Positions 56,270-64,000 of a stretch of 64,000 nucleotides of DNA are shown here, in pieces. The notes beneath the pieces were generated by a model. It did not search any database. It was not told the DNA's origin and worked only from the letters and a program-made list of their open reading frames with translations. The DNA comes from JAGWRA01 sp035534615. Its GTDB lineage: Bacteria; Acidobacteriota; Vicinamibacteria; Vicinamibacterales; CAVVIG01. The number at the start of each line of letters is the position of its first letter. Position 1 is the first letter of the stretch. Where the stretch lies: the NCBI GenBank assembly GCA_035534615.1, contig DATLRO010000089.1, forward strand, positions 62,001 through 126,000. Direction: 5' to 3'. Both the position numbers and the translations under genes were made by a program.

Positions 56270-57460
56270 TCAGGCCGTCGCGCCGTCGCCGCAGCAGGCG
56301 ACCAGGCGCTCGATGGTGGCACCCACCAGGTTGTCGGGCGTGGAGGCGCCGGACGTCAGCCCCACGGCCAGGGGGCCCGACTGGCGCAGCCAGCCTGACG
56401 CGAGGGTTTCGTCCTTGCCTGCCACCGGACGGTGGCGCAGTTCCGACGCCGACAGCAGGCACTCGGGGCCCGCCACATGGTAGGTGGGCACCCGTTCGGC
56501 GCAGATGCGCGCCAGGTTGCAGGTGTTGCTGCTGTTATAGCCGCCGATCACCATGACCAGATCGAGCGGCCGGCTGTCGAGCAGGGCCACGACGGCGTCC
56601 TGGCGATCCTGCGTGGCGCTGCAGATCGTGTCGAACGACCGGAAGCGCGCCGGCAGGTCGGCCTCGCCGTACCGGTTGCGCATCGCGGCGCGGAACATCT
56701 CCCCGATCGCCATCGATTCCGACATCAGCATCGTCGTCTGGTTGGCGAGGCCGATGCGCGAGAGATCGCGATCCGGGTCGAAGCCGTCCGAGACGCCGTG
56801 GCTGAAGGTCTCCAGAAAGCGGGCCCGATCGCCGCCGTGGCGCACGTAGTCGCACACGACCGCGGCCTCGGGGCGGTCCTTCACCACCAGACAGCGCCCG
56901 TTCGGATACTGCAGCGCCTGCGAGGCGGTCGCCTGCGTTTCCTCGTGCCAGGCCTTGCCGTGAATGACGGCGGTGAAGCCGTCCTGGGCGTACCGCCGCA
57001 CGTTCTTCCAGACGTTCAGCACGGACCCGCACGTGGTGTCGACCAGCGTGCAGCCCCGCGCGTCCAGTCTCTGCCAGGTGGCCACCGGCAATCCGAAGGC
57101 CGGCACGATGACGACGTCGCTCTCCTGGAGGTCGTCGAGCGCCGCCCCTTCGTCGCCCAGGAAGACGACGCCGAGCGCGCGCAGCTTGTCGTTGACGTGC
57201 GGGTTGTGAATGATCTCGCCCGCCAGCACGACGCGCCGATCGGGAAAGCGCGTGTGCGCCTGGTAGGCGTAGTCGACCGCCCGGTCCACGCCGTAGCAGA
57301 AGCCGAATTCCGCGGCGAGATGGACCGTGAGGCGCCCGGACCGGTACTGAAATCCGTCGGCCTTGATCTGCTCGACCAGGGCGCTGTGATAGCTCTCGGC
57401 GAGCATGCCGGCGACCGCATGCTTCAGCTGCAAGCCCTTCTTGAAAATGACAGAGGGCAT
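56270..57460 (-). CDS. ispH: 4-hydroxy-3-methylbut-2-enyl diphosphate reductase, long plant/cyanobacterial type
   Basis: IspH makes IPP and DMAPP in the last step of the MEP isoprenoid pathway, using a [4Fe-4S] cluster. The 396-residue product has the cluster ligands Cys55 (GFCYGVDRA), Cys144 (TTCGSVLNVW) and Cys280 (DTICSATQDRQ), plus the substrate segment GGYNSSNT. Most bacterial IspH are ~310-320 residues. The ~40-residue N-terminal extension and the DTICxATQxRQDA form match cyanobacterial and plant enzymes. A candidate -10 box lies upstream at 57562-57567. Confidence 0.94.
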   Translation of the reverse strand: MPSVIFKKGLQLKHAVAGMLAESYHSALVEQIKADGFQYRSGRLTVHLAAEFGFCYGVDRAVDYAYQAHTRFPDRRVVLAGEIIHNPHVNDKLRALGVVFLGDEGAALDDLQESDVVIVPAFGLPVATWQRLDARGCTLVDTTCGSVLNVWKNVRRYAQDGFTAVIHGKAWHEETQATASQALQYPNGRCLVVKDRPEAAVVCDYVRHGGDRARFLETFSHGVSDGFDPDRDLSRIGLANQTTMLMSESMAIGEMFRAAMRNRYGEADLPARFRSFDTICSATQDRQDAVVALLDSRPLDLVMVIGGYNSSNTCNLARICAERVPTYHVAGPECLLSASELRHRPVAGKDETLASGWLRQSGPLAVGLTSGASTPDNLVGATIERLVACCGDGATA

Positions 57461-57561
57461 AACCTCAGACAGTGCGCACGGCGCGTCTGACGGCCGCGGG
57501 CGATTGGGGCAACGCGTGGTGCGAGGGCCGGACGGGCGGCCGCCGGGAACAGCTCAGGAGG

Positions 57562-57567
57562 AGTATA
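57562..57567 (-). promoter_or_regulatory. Candidate -10 box for ispH
   Basis: Minus-strand TATACT lies immediately after the anti-sigma stop codon and ~100 bases before the ispH start, in a GC-rich setting. No convincing -35 box is visible at 16-18 bases, which would fall inside the anti-sigma gene. Confidence 0.35.
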
Positions 57568-57569
57568 CC

Positions 57570-58208
57570 TTAGCGGCCCTTCGCGGAGACTTCCTGGATG
57601 CGGGGCGTCAGTGCGTCGTAGGCCTGCAGCACGATCTGGTGTTCGCTGTCGAACGACCGATCCAGCTCCGAGAGATCCAGCGACACGAACGCGTCGTCGG
57701 ACGCCGCCCTCCGGCTCTTCGGGACCGTCACACGGGCCACGCGTGCGGCCGGGACGCTGAGGGACGCCATCGTGGCCGCCGGTTCCGGCTGGGAACGATC
57801 GACGAAGCGGCCGACGGCGACCCCGACCAGCAGGCCGGCCACGGCACCCGACGCGACCCAGCGCCAGACGGCGACGCTGGTGGCGCTCTTCACGCGGTGC
57901 GCGATGCGGGCGGCGGGAAAGGTGATGACCTGGACCGGATGATCCATGTGGTCGATCCGGCGCATGATCCGATCATGCTGGGCCGCGAGCCGGCTGTCGG
58001 TGAAGACGGCGGCGTCGCCGGCCTCGGTCTCGTCACGCACGGCGTCGAGGAACCCGGTCACTTCGGCGTACCGGCAGGCGCAGGCCTCGCACGCGGCCAG
58101 ATGGGCCCGAATCACCGCCCGGCGCACCGAGTCCCGCCCGTCGCGTTCCCGCGCCTGCAGGTAGAACTCGATGAGTCGATCTTCCGAAAGATGGCGACCG
58201 CGTTTCAT
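57570..58208 (-). CDS. Zinc-finger transmembrane anti-sigma factor
   Basis: The 212-residue product has an N-terminal HxxxCxxC zinc site (His36, Cys40, Cys43 in AHLAACEACACRY), as in ZAS-type anti-sigma factors. One membrane helix (~113-135, VAVWRWVASGAVAGLLVGVAV) and a short extracytoplasmic tail follow. The ATG overlaps the sigma-factor stop (TGATG), the usual cognate pairing. It would hold the sigma factor at the membrane until a signal triggers release. Confidence 0.88.
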   Translation of the reverse strand: MKRGRHLSEDRLIEFYLQARERDGRDSVRRAVIRAHLAACEACACRYAEVTGFLDAVRDETEAGDAAVFTDSRLAAQHDRIMRRIDHMDHPVQVITFPAARIAHRVKSATSVAVWRWVASGAVAGLLVGVAVGRFVDRSQPEPAATMASLSVPAARVARVTVPKSRRAASDDAFVSLDLSELDRSFDSEHQIVLQAYDALTPRIQEVSAKGR

Positions 58209-58918
58209 CACGGCAGGCCTCCCAGAAGTTTTCGCAGCTTGCGGACCGCGCGAAAGAGGTGGACCCGCACGGTCGATTCCTTGAGCCCCGTGAGCTGGCT
58301 GATCTCGCGTGGTGAACAGTCGTTCAGATGACAGAGGATGAACACCGTACGCTGCCGTCCGGGAAGCCGGTCGATGGCGCGGGAGATCTCGCGCTGGCGC
58401 TCGCGGGCCAGCAGCCGGGCCTCCGGGCTGGGGCCGGCGCTCAGGCTGGCCGCGGGCCGGATTTCGATGCCGGCCTCGTCCATCGGCGTCAGCCACCGCT
58501 GGCGCCGGCCGGTGGCCTTCCGCCGGTCGAGACAGCCGTTGATCAGGATCCGGGTGAACCAGACTTCGAAAGGCAGTTCCTCGCGGTACGAGCCGATGTG
58601 GGAGAAGACCTTGACGAAGGCGTCCTGCACCGCCTCGTCCGCTTCCGCCGCATCCCCCAGGTAATGGTGGGCGATCCGCGAGGCGCGCCGCTGGTGGTAC
58701 AGGACCAGCGCCGAGAACCGCTCGTGCGCCTCGGCCACGGCACCACGGCCGACCAGCGCCTTGACCTCGGCGGCCAGGCGGTTGTCGGCAGTCCGATCCC
58801 GTCCGGCCGGAACGGCCGCGGAATCGGAGGCCGGCGCGGCGGCGAGCCCGCCCGGCACCAGCACGCCAGTCGCCACAAGCTGAGGCGTCATGCCTTCGTC
58901 ATCTGAACTATCAGTCAT
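58208..58918 (-). CDS. ECF-type RNA polymerase sigma factor
   Basis: The 236-residue protein has region 2 (YLGDAAEADEAVQDAFVKVF, then PFEVWFTRILINGCLDRRK) and region 4 (LPGRQRTVFILCHLNDCSPREISQLTGLKESTVRVHLFRAVRKLRK). An unusual ~70-residue N-terminal extension precedes region 2. The ATG at 58918 has GAGAG upstream. An ATG at 58948 lies within one base of a TATAGT box and is less likely to be used. It is co-translated with the anti-sigma gene. Confidence 0.92.
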   Translation of the reverse strand: MTDSSDDEGMTPQLVATGVLVPGGLAAAPASDSAAVPAGRDRTADNRLAAEVKALVGRGAVAEAHERFSALVLYHQRRASRIAHHYLGDAAEADEAVQDAFVKVFSHIGSYREELPFEVWFTRILINGCLDRRKATGRRQRWLTPMDEAGIEIRPAASLSAGPSPEARLLARERQREISRAIDRLPGRQRTVFILCHLNDCSPREISQLTGLKESTVRVHLFRAVRKLRKLLGGLP

Positions 58919-59019
58919 TACTCTCGCATCCTGGCGGCTGTTTACCATGACTATACCGTGGGCGGGGGGCCGAGGGATAGCGTGGCCCCGCCCGGGCTGG
59001 CTGAGCCGGCTGGCGGCGG

Positions 59020-59048
59020 TTGACTTGCCCGATCGCGGACACTACGAT
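59020..59048 (+). promoter_or_regulatory. Sigma-70 promoter of pckA
   Basis: TTGACT (59020-59025) and TACGAT (59043-59048) are separated by exactly 17 bases. The start would be near 59055, leaving a ~64-base leader before the ATG at 59119. It is divergent from the sigma-factor gene. Confidence 0.65.
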
Positions 59049-59118
59049 GGTCAGTCAAGGATCATGGGCATCATGGCGTTCGGGGCAGTCTAATTCCGTT
59101 TAAATCTGGGAGTTGCGG

Positions 59119-60714
59119 ATGAGCATCGAGGTGGGGCAGCTTCGCGACCTTCGGTCGCACGGGATCATGAATTCCCCGCGGATCTGGTGGAATCTGCCGG
59201 CCGCCGTCCTGTATGAGGAAGCCGTGCGGCGCCACGAGGGGCTCGTGGCCGACGCCGGCCCGCTCGTGTGCCGGACGGGCCAGCACACCGGCCGTTCGCC
59301 CAACGACAAGTTCTTCGTCTATGAGCCGTCGAGCGCGTCGAAGATCTGGTGGGGCGCGAACCGCCCGCTGGACGAAGCGAAGTTCGACGGCCTGCACCGG
59401 CGGATGCTGAACTACCTGGACGGCAGGGAACTGTTCGTGCAGGACTGCTACGGCGGAGCCGATGCGGAGTACCGGCTGCCCATTCGCGTGATCACCGAAT
59501 ACGCGTGGCACAGCCTGTTCGCGCGCAACCTGTTCATCAACGAGCACGATCCGGCGCGCCTGGCCTCGCACCAGGCGGAGTTCGTCGTGCTCTGCGCGCC
59601 CGGCTGCCGCGCGGTCCCCTCCGAGGACGGCACGAATTCGGAAACCTTCATCGTGCTGAACCTGGCGAAGAAGATCGTGCTCATCGGGGGCACCCAGTAC
59701 GCCGGCGAGATCAAGAAGTCGATCTTCACCGTGCTCAACTACCTGCTCCCGCTGCGCGACGTGCTGTCGATGCACTGCTCGGCCAACATCGGGCCGGGCG
59801 GCGACGTGGCGCTGTTCTTCGGGCTCTCGGGAACGGGCAAGACGACGCTGTCGAGCGATCCGGCCCGCCGCCTGATCGGCGACGATGAGCACGGCTGGAG
59901 CGATCGCGGCGTGTTCAACTTCGAAGGGGGCTGCTACGCGAAGACGATCCGGCTGTCGCCCGAGGCGGAGCCGGAAATCTATTCGACGACGCGCCGCTTC
60001 GGCACGGTGCTGGAGAACGTGGTCATCGATCCGGCCACGCGCGCACTCAACCTGGACGACGAGGCGTTCACCGAGAACACGCGCGCGGCGTATCCGATCT
60101 CGTTCATCGCCAATGCCGAGTTGTCGGGGCAGGGGGGGCACCCCAGCAACGTCGTCCTGCTGACGGCCGACGCGTTCGGCGTCATGCCGCCGATCGCGCG
60201 CCTGACGCCCGAGGCGGCACGGTACCACTTCATCTCCGGGTACACCGCCAAGGTGGCCGGCACCGAGAAGGGGGTCACCGAGCCGAAAGCGACGTTCAGC
60301 ACCTGTTTTGCCGCACCGTTCCTCCCCCTGCCGCCGACGACGTATTCGCGGCTGCTCGGCGAGCGGATCGTCAGGCACAACGCGTCGGTGTGGCTCGTGA
60401 ACACCGGCTGGACCGGCGGGGCGTACGGCACGGGGCGGCGGATGAAGATCGGGTACACGCGGGCGATGGTTCGCGCGGCGCTGTCGGGGCAGCTCGACGG
60501 CGTGCATTACGAGCTCGATCCGGTCTTCAACGTCGAAGTGCCGACCAGCTGTCCGGACGTGCCGTCGGAAGTGCTCCGGCCCCGGAACACCTGGACGAAG
60601 CCGGACGAGTACGACATTCAGGCGCGGAAGCTGGCGAGGATGTTCATCGAGAACTTCAAGAAGTTCGACGGCGACGTGCCGGCGGACGTGATCGCCGCCG
60701 GCCCGCGCGTCTGA
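59119..60714 (+). CDS. pckA: Phosphoenolpyruvate carboxykinase (ATP)
   Basis: PckA converts oxaloacetate and ATP to PEP, the first step of gluconeogenesis. The 531-residue product has the oxaloacetate-binding RTGQHTGRSPNDKF, the kinase-1a loop GLSGTGKTTLSSD (235-247), the metal site DDEHGWSDRGVFNFEGGCYAK and the adenine loop NTGWTGGAYGTGRRM. GGGAG (59108-59112) precedes the ATG; a TTG six bases upstream is in frame but less likely. It is monocistronic, ending in a large hairpin. Confidence 0.97.
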   Translation: MSIEVGQLRDLRSHGIMNSPRIWWNLPAAVLYEEAVRRHEGLVADAGPLVCRTGQHTGRSPNDKFFVYEPSSASKIWWGANRPLDEAKFDGLHRRMLNYLDGRELFVQDCYGGADAEYRLPIRVITEYAWHSLFARNLFINEHDPARLASHQAEFVVLCAPGCRAVPSEDGTNSETFIVLNLAKKIVLIGGTQYAGEIKKSIFTVLNYLLPLRDVLSMHCSANIGPGGDVALFFGLSGTGKTTLSSDPARRLIGDDEHGWSDRGVFNFEGGCYAKTIRLSPEAEPEIYSTTRRFGTVLENVVIDPATRALNLDDEAFTENTRAAYPISFIANAELSGQGGHPSNVVLLTADAFGVMPPIARLTPEAARYHFISGYTAKVAGTEKGVTEPKATFSTCFAAPFLPLPPTTYSRLLGERIVRHNASVWLVNTGWTGGAYGTGRRMKIGYTRAMVRAALSGQLDGVHYELDPVFNVEVPTSCPDVPSEVLRPRNTWTKPDEYDIQARKLARMFIENFKKFDGDVPADVIAAGPRV

Positions 60715-60718
60715 CACC

Positions 60719-60762
60719 GGCCGGGCGGCGCACGCGGGTCCCCCGCGGCGCGCCGCCCGGCC
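60719..60762 (+). terminator. Large GC-rich hairpin after pckA
   Basis: A 13-bp outer stem (60719-60731 with 60750-60762) and a 6-bp inner stem (CGCGGG 60733-60738 with CCCGCG 60742-60747) are separated by a small bulge and closed by a 3-base loop. It starts five bases after the pckA stop. It lacks a T-run, so termination efficiency is uncertain. Confidence 0.6.
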
Positions 60763-60802
60763 ACCCCTCGGCCCTCCCACGCGGTCGTCCCCTGGCGCGG
60801 TT

Positions 60803-62260
<1,458 letters not shown>

Positions 62261-62312
62261 CCCGGAGGGCGGGCCCCCGACGCCGCGCCGCCGGACGCGG
62301 CCACGGCGCGTG

Positions 62313-62321
62313 TGCTACACT
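62313..62321 (+). promoter_or_regulatory. Extended -10 promoter for ftsEX
   Basis: TGCTACACT has TG at 62313-62314 and TACACT at 62316-62321. Transcription would start near 62328, ~47 bases before the ftsE GTG. The -35 zone is GC-rich with no match. Confidence 0.45.
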
Positions 62322-62374
62322 GCCGCGTCCTCCCCGCGGTGCGGAGTCGGATCCCCGGACGGGGCGCTGCCAGC

Positions 62375-63034
62375 GTGATCGAAACGCATCGACTCTCCAA
62401 GGTCTACCGCCGCGGCGTCTACGCGCTGCGTGACGTCTCTCTCCAGATCGACAAGGGCGAGTTCGTCTTCCTGACCGGCCCGAGCGGGGCCGGGAAATCC
62501 ACGTTTCTGCGGCTGCTGCTGTGCGAGGAGCGGCCGAGCGACGGCACGCTGGTCGTCGGCGGGCGCAACCTGGCGGAACTGGGCGCGCGCGACGTGCAGG
62601 CGTACCGGCGGACGCTCGGATTCGTGTTCCAGGATTTCAAGCTGATTCCCCGTCTGACGGTGCTCGAAAACGTGGCCTTCGTGCTGCGCGTGCTCGGCAT
62701 GTCGAGCGTGCAGCAGCGGCGGCGGACGTTCCAGGTGCTCAAATGGGTGGGCCTGCAGCACCGCATGAACGCCTATCCGCAGGATCTGTCCGGCGGCGAG
62801 CAGCAGCGGATTGCCATCGCGCGCGCGCTCGTCAACGATCCGGCCCTCGTGCTCGCCGATGAGCCGACCGGCAACCTCGACCCCGACCTGTCGCTGGAAA
62901 TCATGAACCTGTTCCGGGAGATCAACGCGCGCGGGACGACGGTGCTGGTGGCGACCCACGACCGCGAGCTCATCCGTCAGGTCGGGCGCCGCGCCGTAAC
63001 GCTCGATCAGGGCCACGTCGCGGAGTTGGCGTGA
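62375..63034 (+). CDS. ftsE: Cell-division ATP-binding protein FtsE
   Basis: FtsE powers the FtsEX complex that activates septal peptidoglycan hydrolases. The 219-residue ATPase has Walker A GPSGAGKST (35-43), VFQDFKLIPRLTVLENVAFVLRV, signature LSGGEQQR and VLADEPTGNLDPDLS. The start is GTG (VIETHRLSKVY) with no strong ribosome site. Overlap with ftsX (TGATG) confirms the pair. Confidence 0.95.
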   Translation: MIETHRLSKVYRRGVYALRDVSLQIDKGEFVFLTGPSGAGKSTFLRLLLCEERPSDGTLVVGGRNLAELGARDVQAYRRTLGFVFQDFKLIPRLTVLENVAFVLRVLGMSSVQQRRRTFQVLKWVGLQHRMNAYPQDLSGGEQQRIAIARALVNDPALVLADEPTGNLDPDLSLEIMNLFREINARGTTVLVATHDRELIRQVGRRAVTLDQGHVAELA

Positions 63035-63918
63035 TGAGCGCGCTGGGCTATTCGATCGAGCAGGCGGCCGTCAGCCTGTGGCGCGGCCGGGGCGCGAGCG
63101 CGCTCGCGGTCGTCACCATCACGCTGGCGATGTTCGTGCTCGGCGGAGTCCTCCTCCTCGCGCTGAACGTCGAGCGGCTGGCCGCCGCGTGGCGCAGCTC
63201 CGCCGAGCTCTCCATCTACCTCACCGACGACGTGTCGGCGGCGCAGCGGACGACGATCCTGGAGATGCTGGCCGCCAGCCCGGTGGTGGCCGGACACGAG
63301 GAGGTCTCGAAGGCGCAGGCCCGGCAGCGGTTCGCGCACCTGTTCCCCGACCTGGCGGGCCTGGTCCCGGAGGGCGGCAACCCGCTGCCCGCGTCGATCG
63401 AGGTCCGGCTCAAGCCGGGCGCCGCGCCCGACGCCGTCATCCGGGCGCTCGCCGATCGGCTGCGGTCGACCGCCGGCGTCAGCGACGTCCGGTACGACCG
63501 GCGGTGGATCCACCGGCTCCTCACGCTGGCGGGCCTCGTGGACGGGATCGGCCTCCTGCTCGCCTCCATGCTGTCGGTCGCCGGCGCGCTCAGCGTGGCC
63601 ATCGTCGTCCGGCTGGCGCTGTTCGCCCGGCGCGACGAGGTCGACATCATGCGCCTCGTCGGGGCGCCGCTGTCGTACCTGCGCGGTCCGTTCGTCGTCG
63701 AGGGGCTGCTGCACGGCGGCCTCGGCGCGATCCTGGGACTGCTGATCCTGCTGGCGGGGCAGGCGGCGGCCCGCGCCGCGTACGGACCGGCGCTGGAGAT
63801 GGCCCTGGGCGTTTCGCCCCTGTGGTTCCTGCCGGTCAAGCTGTGCGCGCTGCTCGTGGCGGGGGGCATGGCCGTCGGCGGCCTTGGCGGAATCGTGGCG
63901 GCCTGGAGCGGCCGATGA
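63034..63918 (+). CDS. ftsX: Cell-division permease-like protein FtsX
   Basis: FtsX passes the FtsE ATPase signal across the membrane to murein hydrolase regulators. The 294-residue product has TM1 (~22-42), a periplasmic domain (~50-165; YLTDDVSAAQRTTIL, YDRRWIHRLLTLAGLVDGIG) and three C-terminal helices. The loop ARRDEVDIMRLVGAPLSYLRGPFVVEG is the family signature. ATG at 63034 is chosen; a GTG at 63031 is adjacent. A hydrolase gene is often next, beyond the window. Confidence 0.95.
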   Translation: MSALGYSIEQAAVSLWRGRGASALAVVTITLAMFVLGGVLLLALNVERLAAAWRSSAELSIYLTDDVSAAQRTTILEMLAASPVVAGHEEVSKAQARQRFAHLFPDLAGLVPEGGNPLPASIEVRLKPGAAPDAVIRALADRLRSTAGVSDVRYDRRWIHRLLTLAGLVDGIGLLLASMLSVAGALSVAIVVRLALFARRDEVDIMRLVGAPLSYLRGPFVVEGLLHGGLGAILGLLILLAGQAAARAAYGPALEMALGVSPLWFLPVKLCALLVAGGMAVGGLGGIVAAWSGR

Positions 63919-63943
63919 CGCGAGGATGCGGGAACGACGCGCG

Positions 63944-63972
63944 TTGACACGCGGGCGCTCGCGCACTACACT
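63944..63972 (+). promoter_or_regulatory. Near-consensus sigma-70 promoter reading out of the right edge
   Basis: Consensus TTGACA (63944-63949), a 17-base spacer and TACACT (63967-63972) make this the best promoter in the window. Transcription would start near 63979. An ATG at 63986-63988 follows, with too little sequence to identify the gene. Confidence 0.75.
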
Positions 63973-64000
63973 TGAAAACGGCTTCATGCTTCAGTCGAAG

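Noticed and set aside
59010..59035. Sigma-54-like GG-N10-GC match (CGGCGGTTGACTTGC) upstream of pckA
   Set aside because: The -24 box lacks the GGCA core, and a better sigma-70 pair (TTGACT-17-TACGAT) occupies the same bases.

Overview
This is a GC-rich (roughly 70%) bacterial chromosome segment, tightly packed with protein genes. I saw no rRNA or tRNA gene, insertion sequence, prophage or CRISPR array. The gene mix fits a free-living Gram-negative, respiratory, diderm bacterium: complex I, an RND efflux pump with a TolC-type channel, a TonB-like protein, YfiR with a CHASE8 sensor, TPR-fused sigma-54 activators and GatB. Acidobacteriota, perhaps Vicinamibacteria-like, is my best guess. That is inference from gene style; no marker gene here proves it.

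Layout. (1) 1-11138, minus strand: nuoA-B-CD-E-F-G-H-I-J-K-L, running off the left edge. It is the Escherichia-like complex I layout, with fused NuoCD and a NuoG that carries the extra N7 cluster ligands. (2) 11575-15078, plus: gnd-zwf-rpiB, the oxidative pentose phosphate pathway, with a heptanucleotide tandem repeat before rpiB. (3) 15477-23525: an aldehyde dehydrogenase, then two convergent gene sets. Acyl-CoA dehydrogenase, family III CoA-transferase and MaoC hydratase lie on plus; a two-subunit ThDP decarboxylase, CitE-like lyase and MmgE/PrpD lie on minus. The set resembles the itaconate (C5-dicarboxylate) degradation locus of Pseudomonas, with a ThDP enzyme added. (4) 23803-27337: glucose dehydrogenase and cytoplasmic GH15 glucoamylase, translationally coupled. 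(5) 27386-30922: TonB-like secreted protein, metallo-beta-lactamase-fold hydrolase, NAD synthetase.

(6) 31055-37474: a signalling island. It holds a stand-alone receiver, an NtrC-type regulator, YfiR, a CHASE8 hybrid histidine kinase (HisKA-HATPase-REC-REC-Hpt) and a receiver with a Cys4 tail, closed by a strong intrinsic terminator. A candidate sigma-54 promoter precedes it and a PilZ gene converges on it. In the known YfiBNR system YfiR controls a CHASE8 diguanylate cyclase; here the CHASE8 output is a phosphorelay. (7) 38127-41069: TPR-sigma-54 activator, divergent from (8) 41230-48090: tesA-ybbA-ybbP-like genes, an AzgA-type purine permease, DksA/TraR, a small unknown protein and folK.

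(9) 48112-55908, minus: Spy-like protein, TolC-type channel, a lone MacB-type ATPase with no permease, membrane-fusion lipoprotein and MdtC-like RND pump. (10) 56270-58918, minus: sigma factor, zinc-finger anti-sigma and the long plant/cyanobacterial type of IspH. (11) 59119-63918, plus: ATP-type pckA, gatB, ftsE-ftsX. A near-consensus promoter fires out of the right edge.

Metabolically, glucoamylase, glucose dehydrogenase, the pentose phosphate genes and PEP carboxykinase describe flexible sugar and gluconeogenic metabolism, feeding a proton-pumping NADH dehydrogenase. Two genes (28284 and 41069) have a -10 box only 6-7 nt before a GTG start, which suggests leaderless mRNAs.
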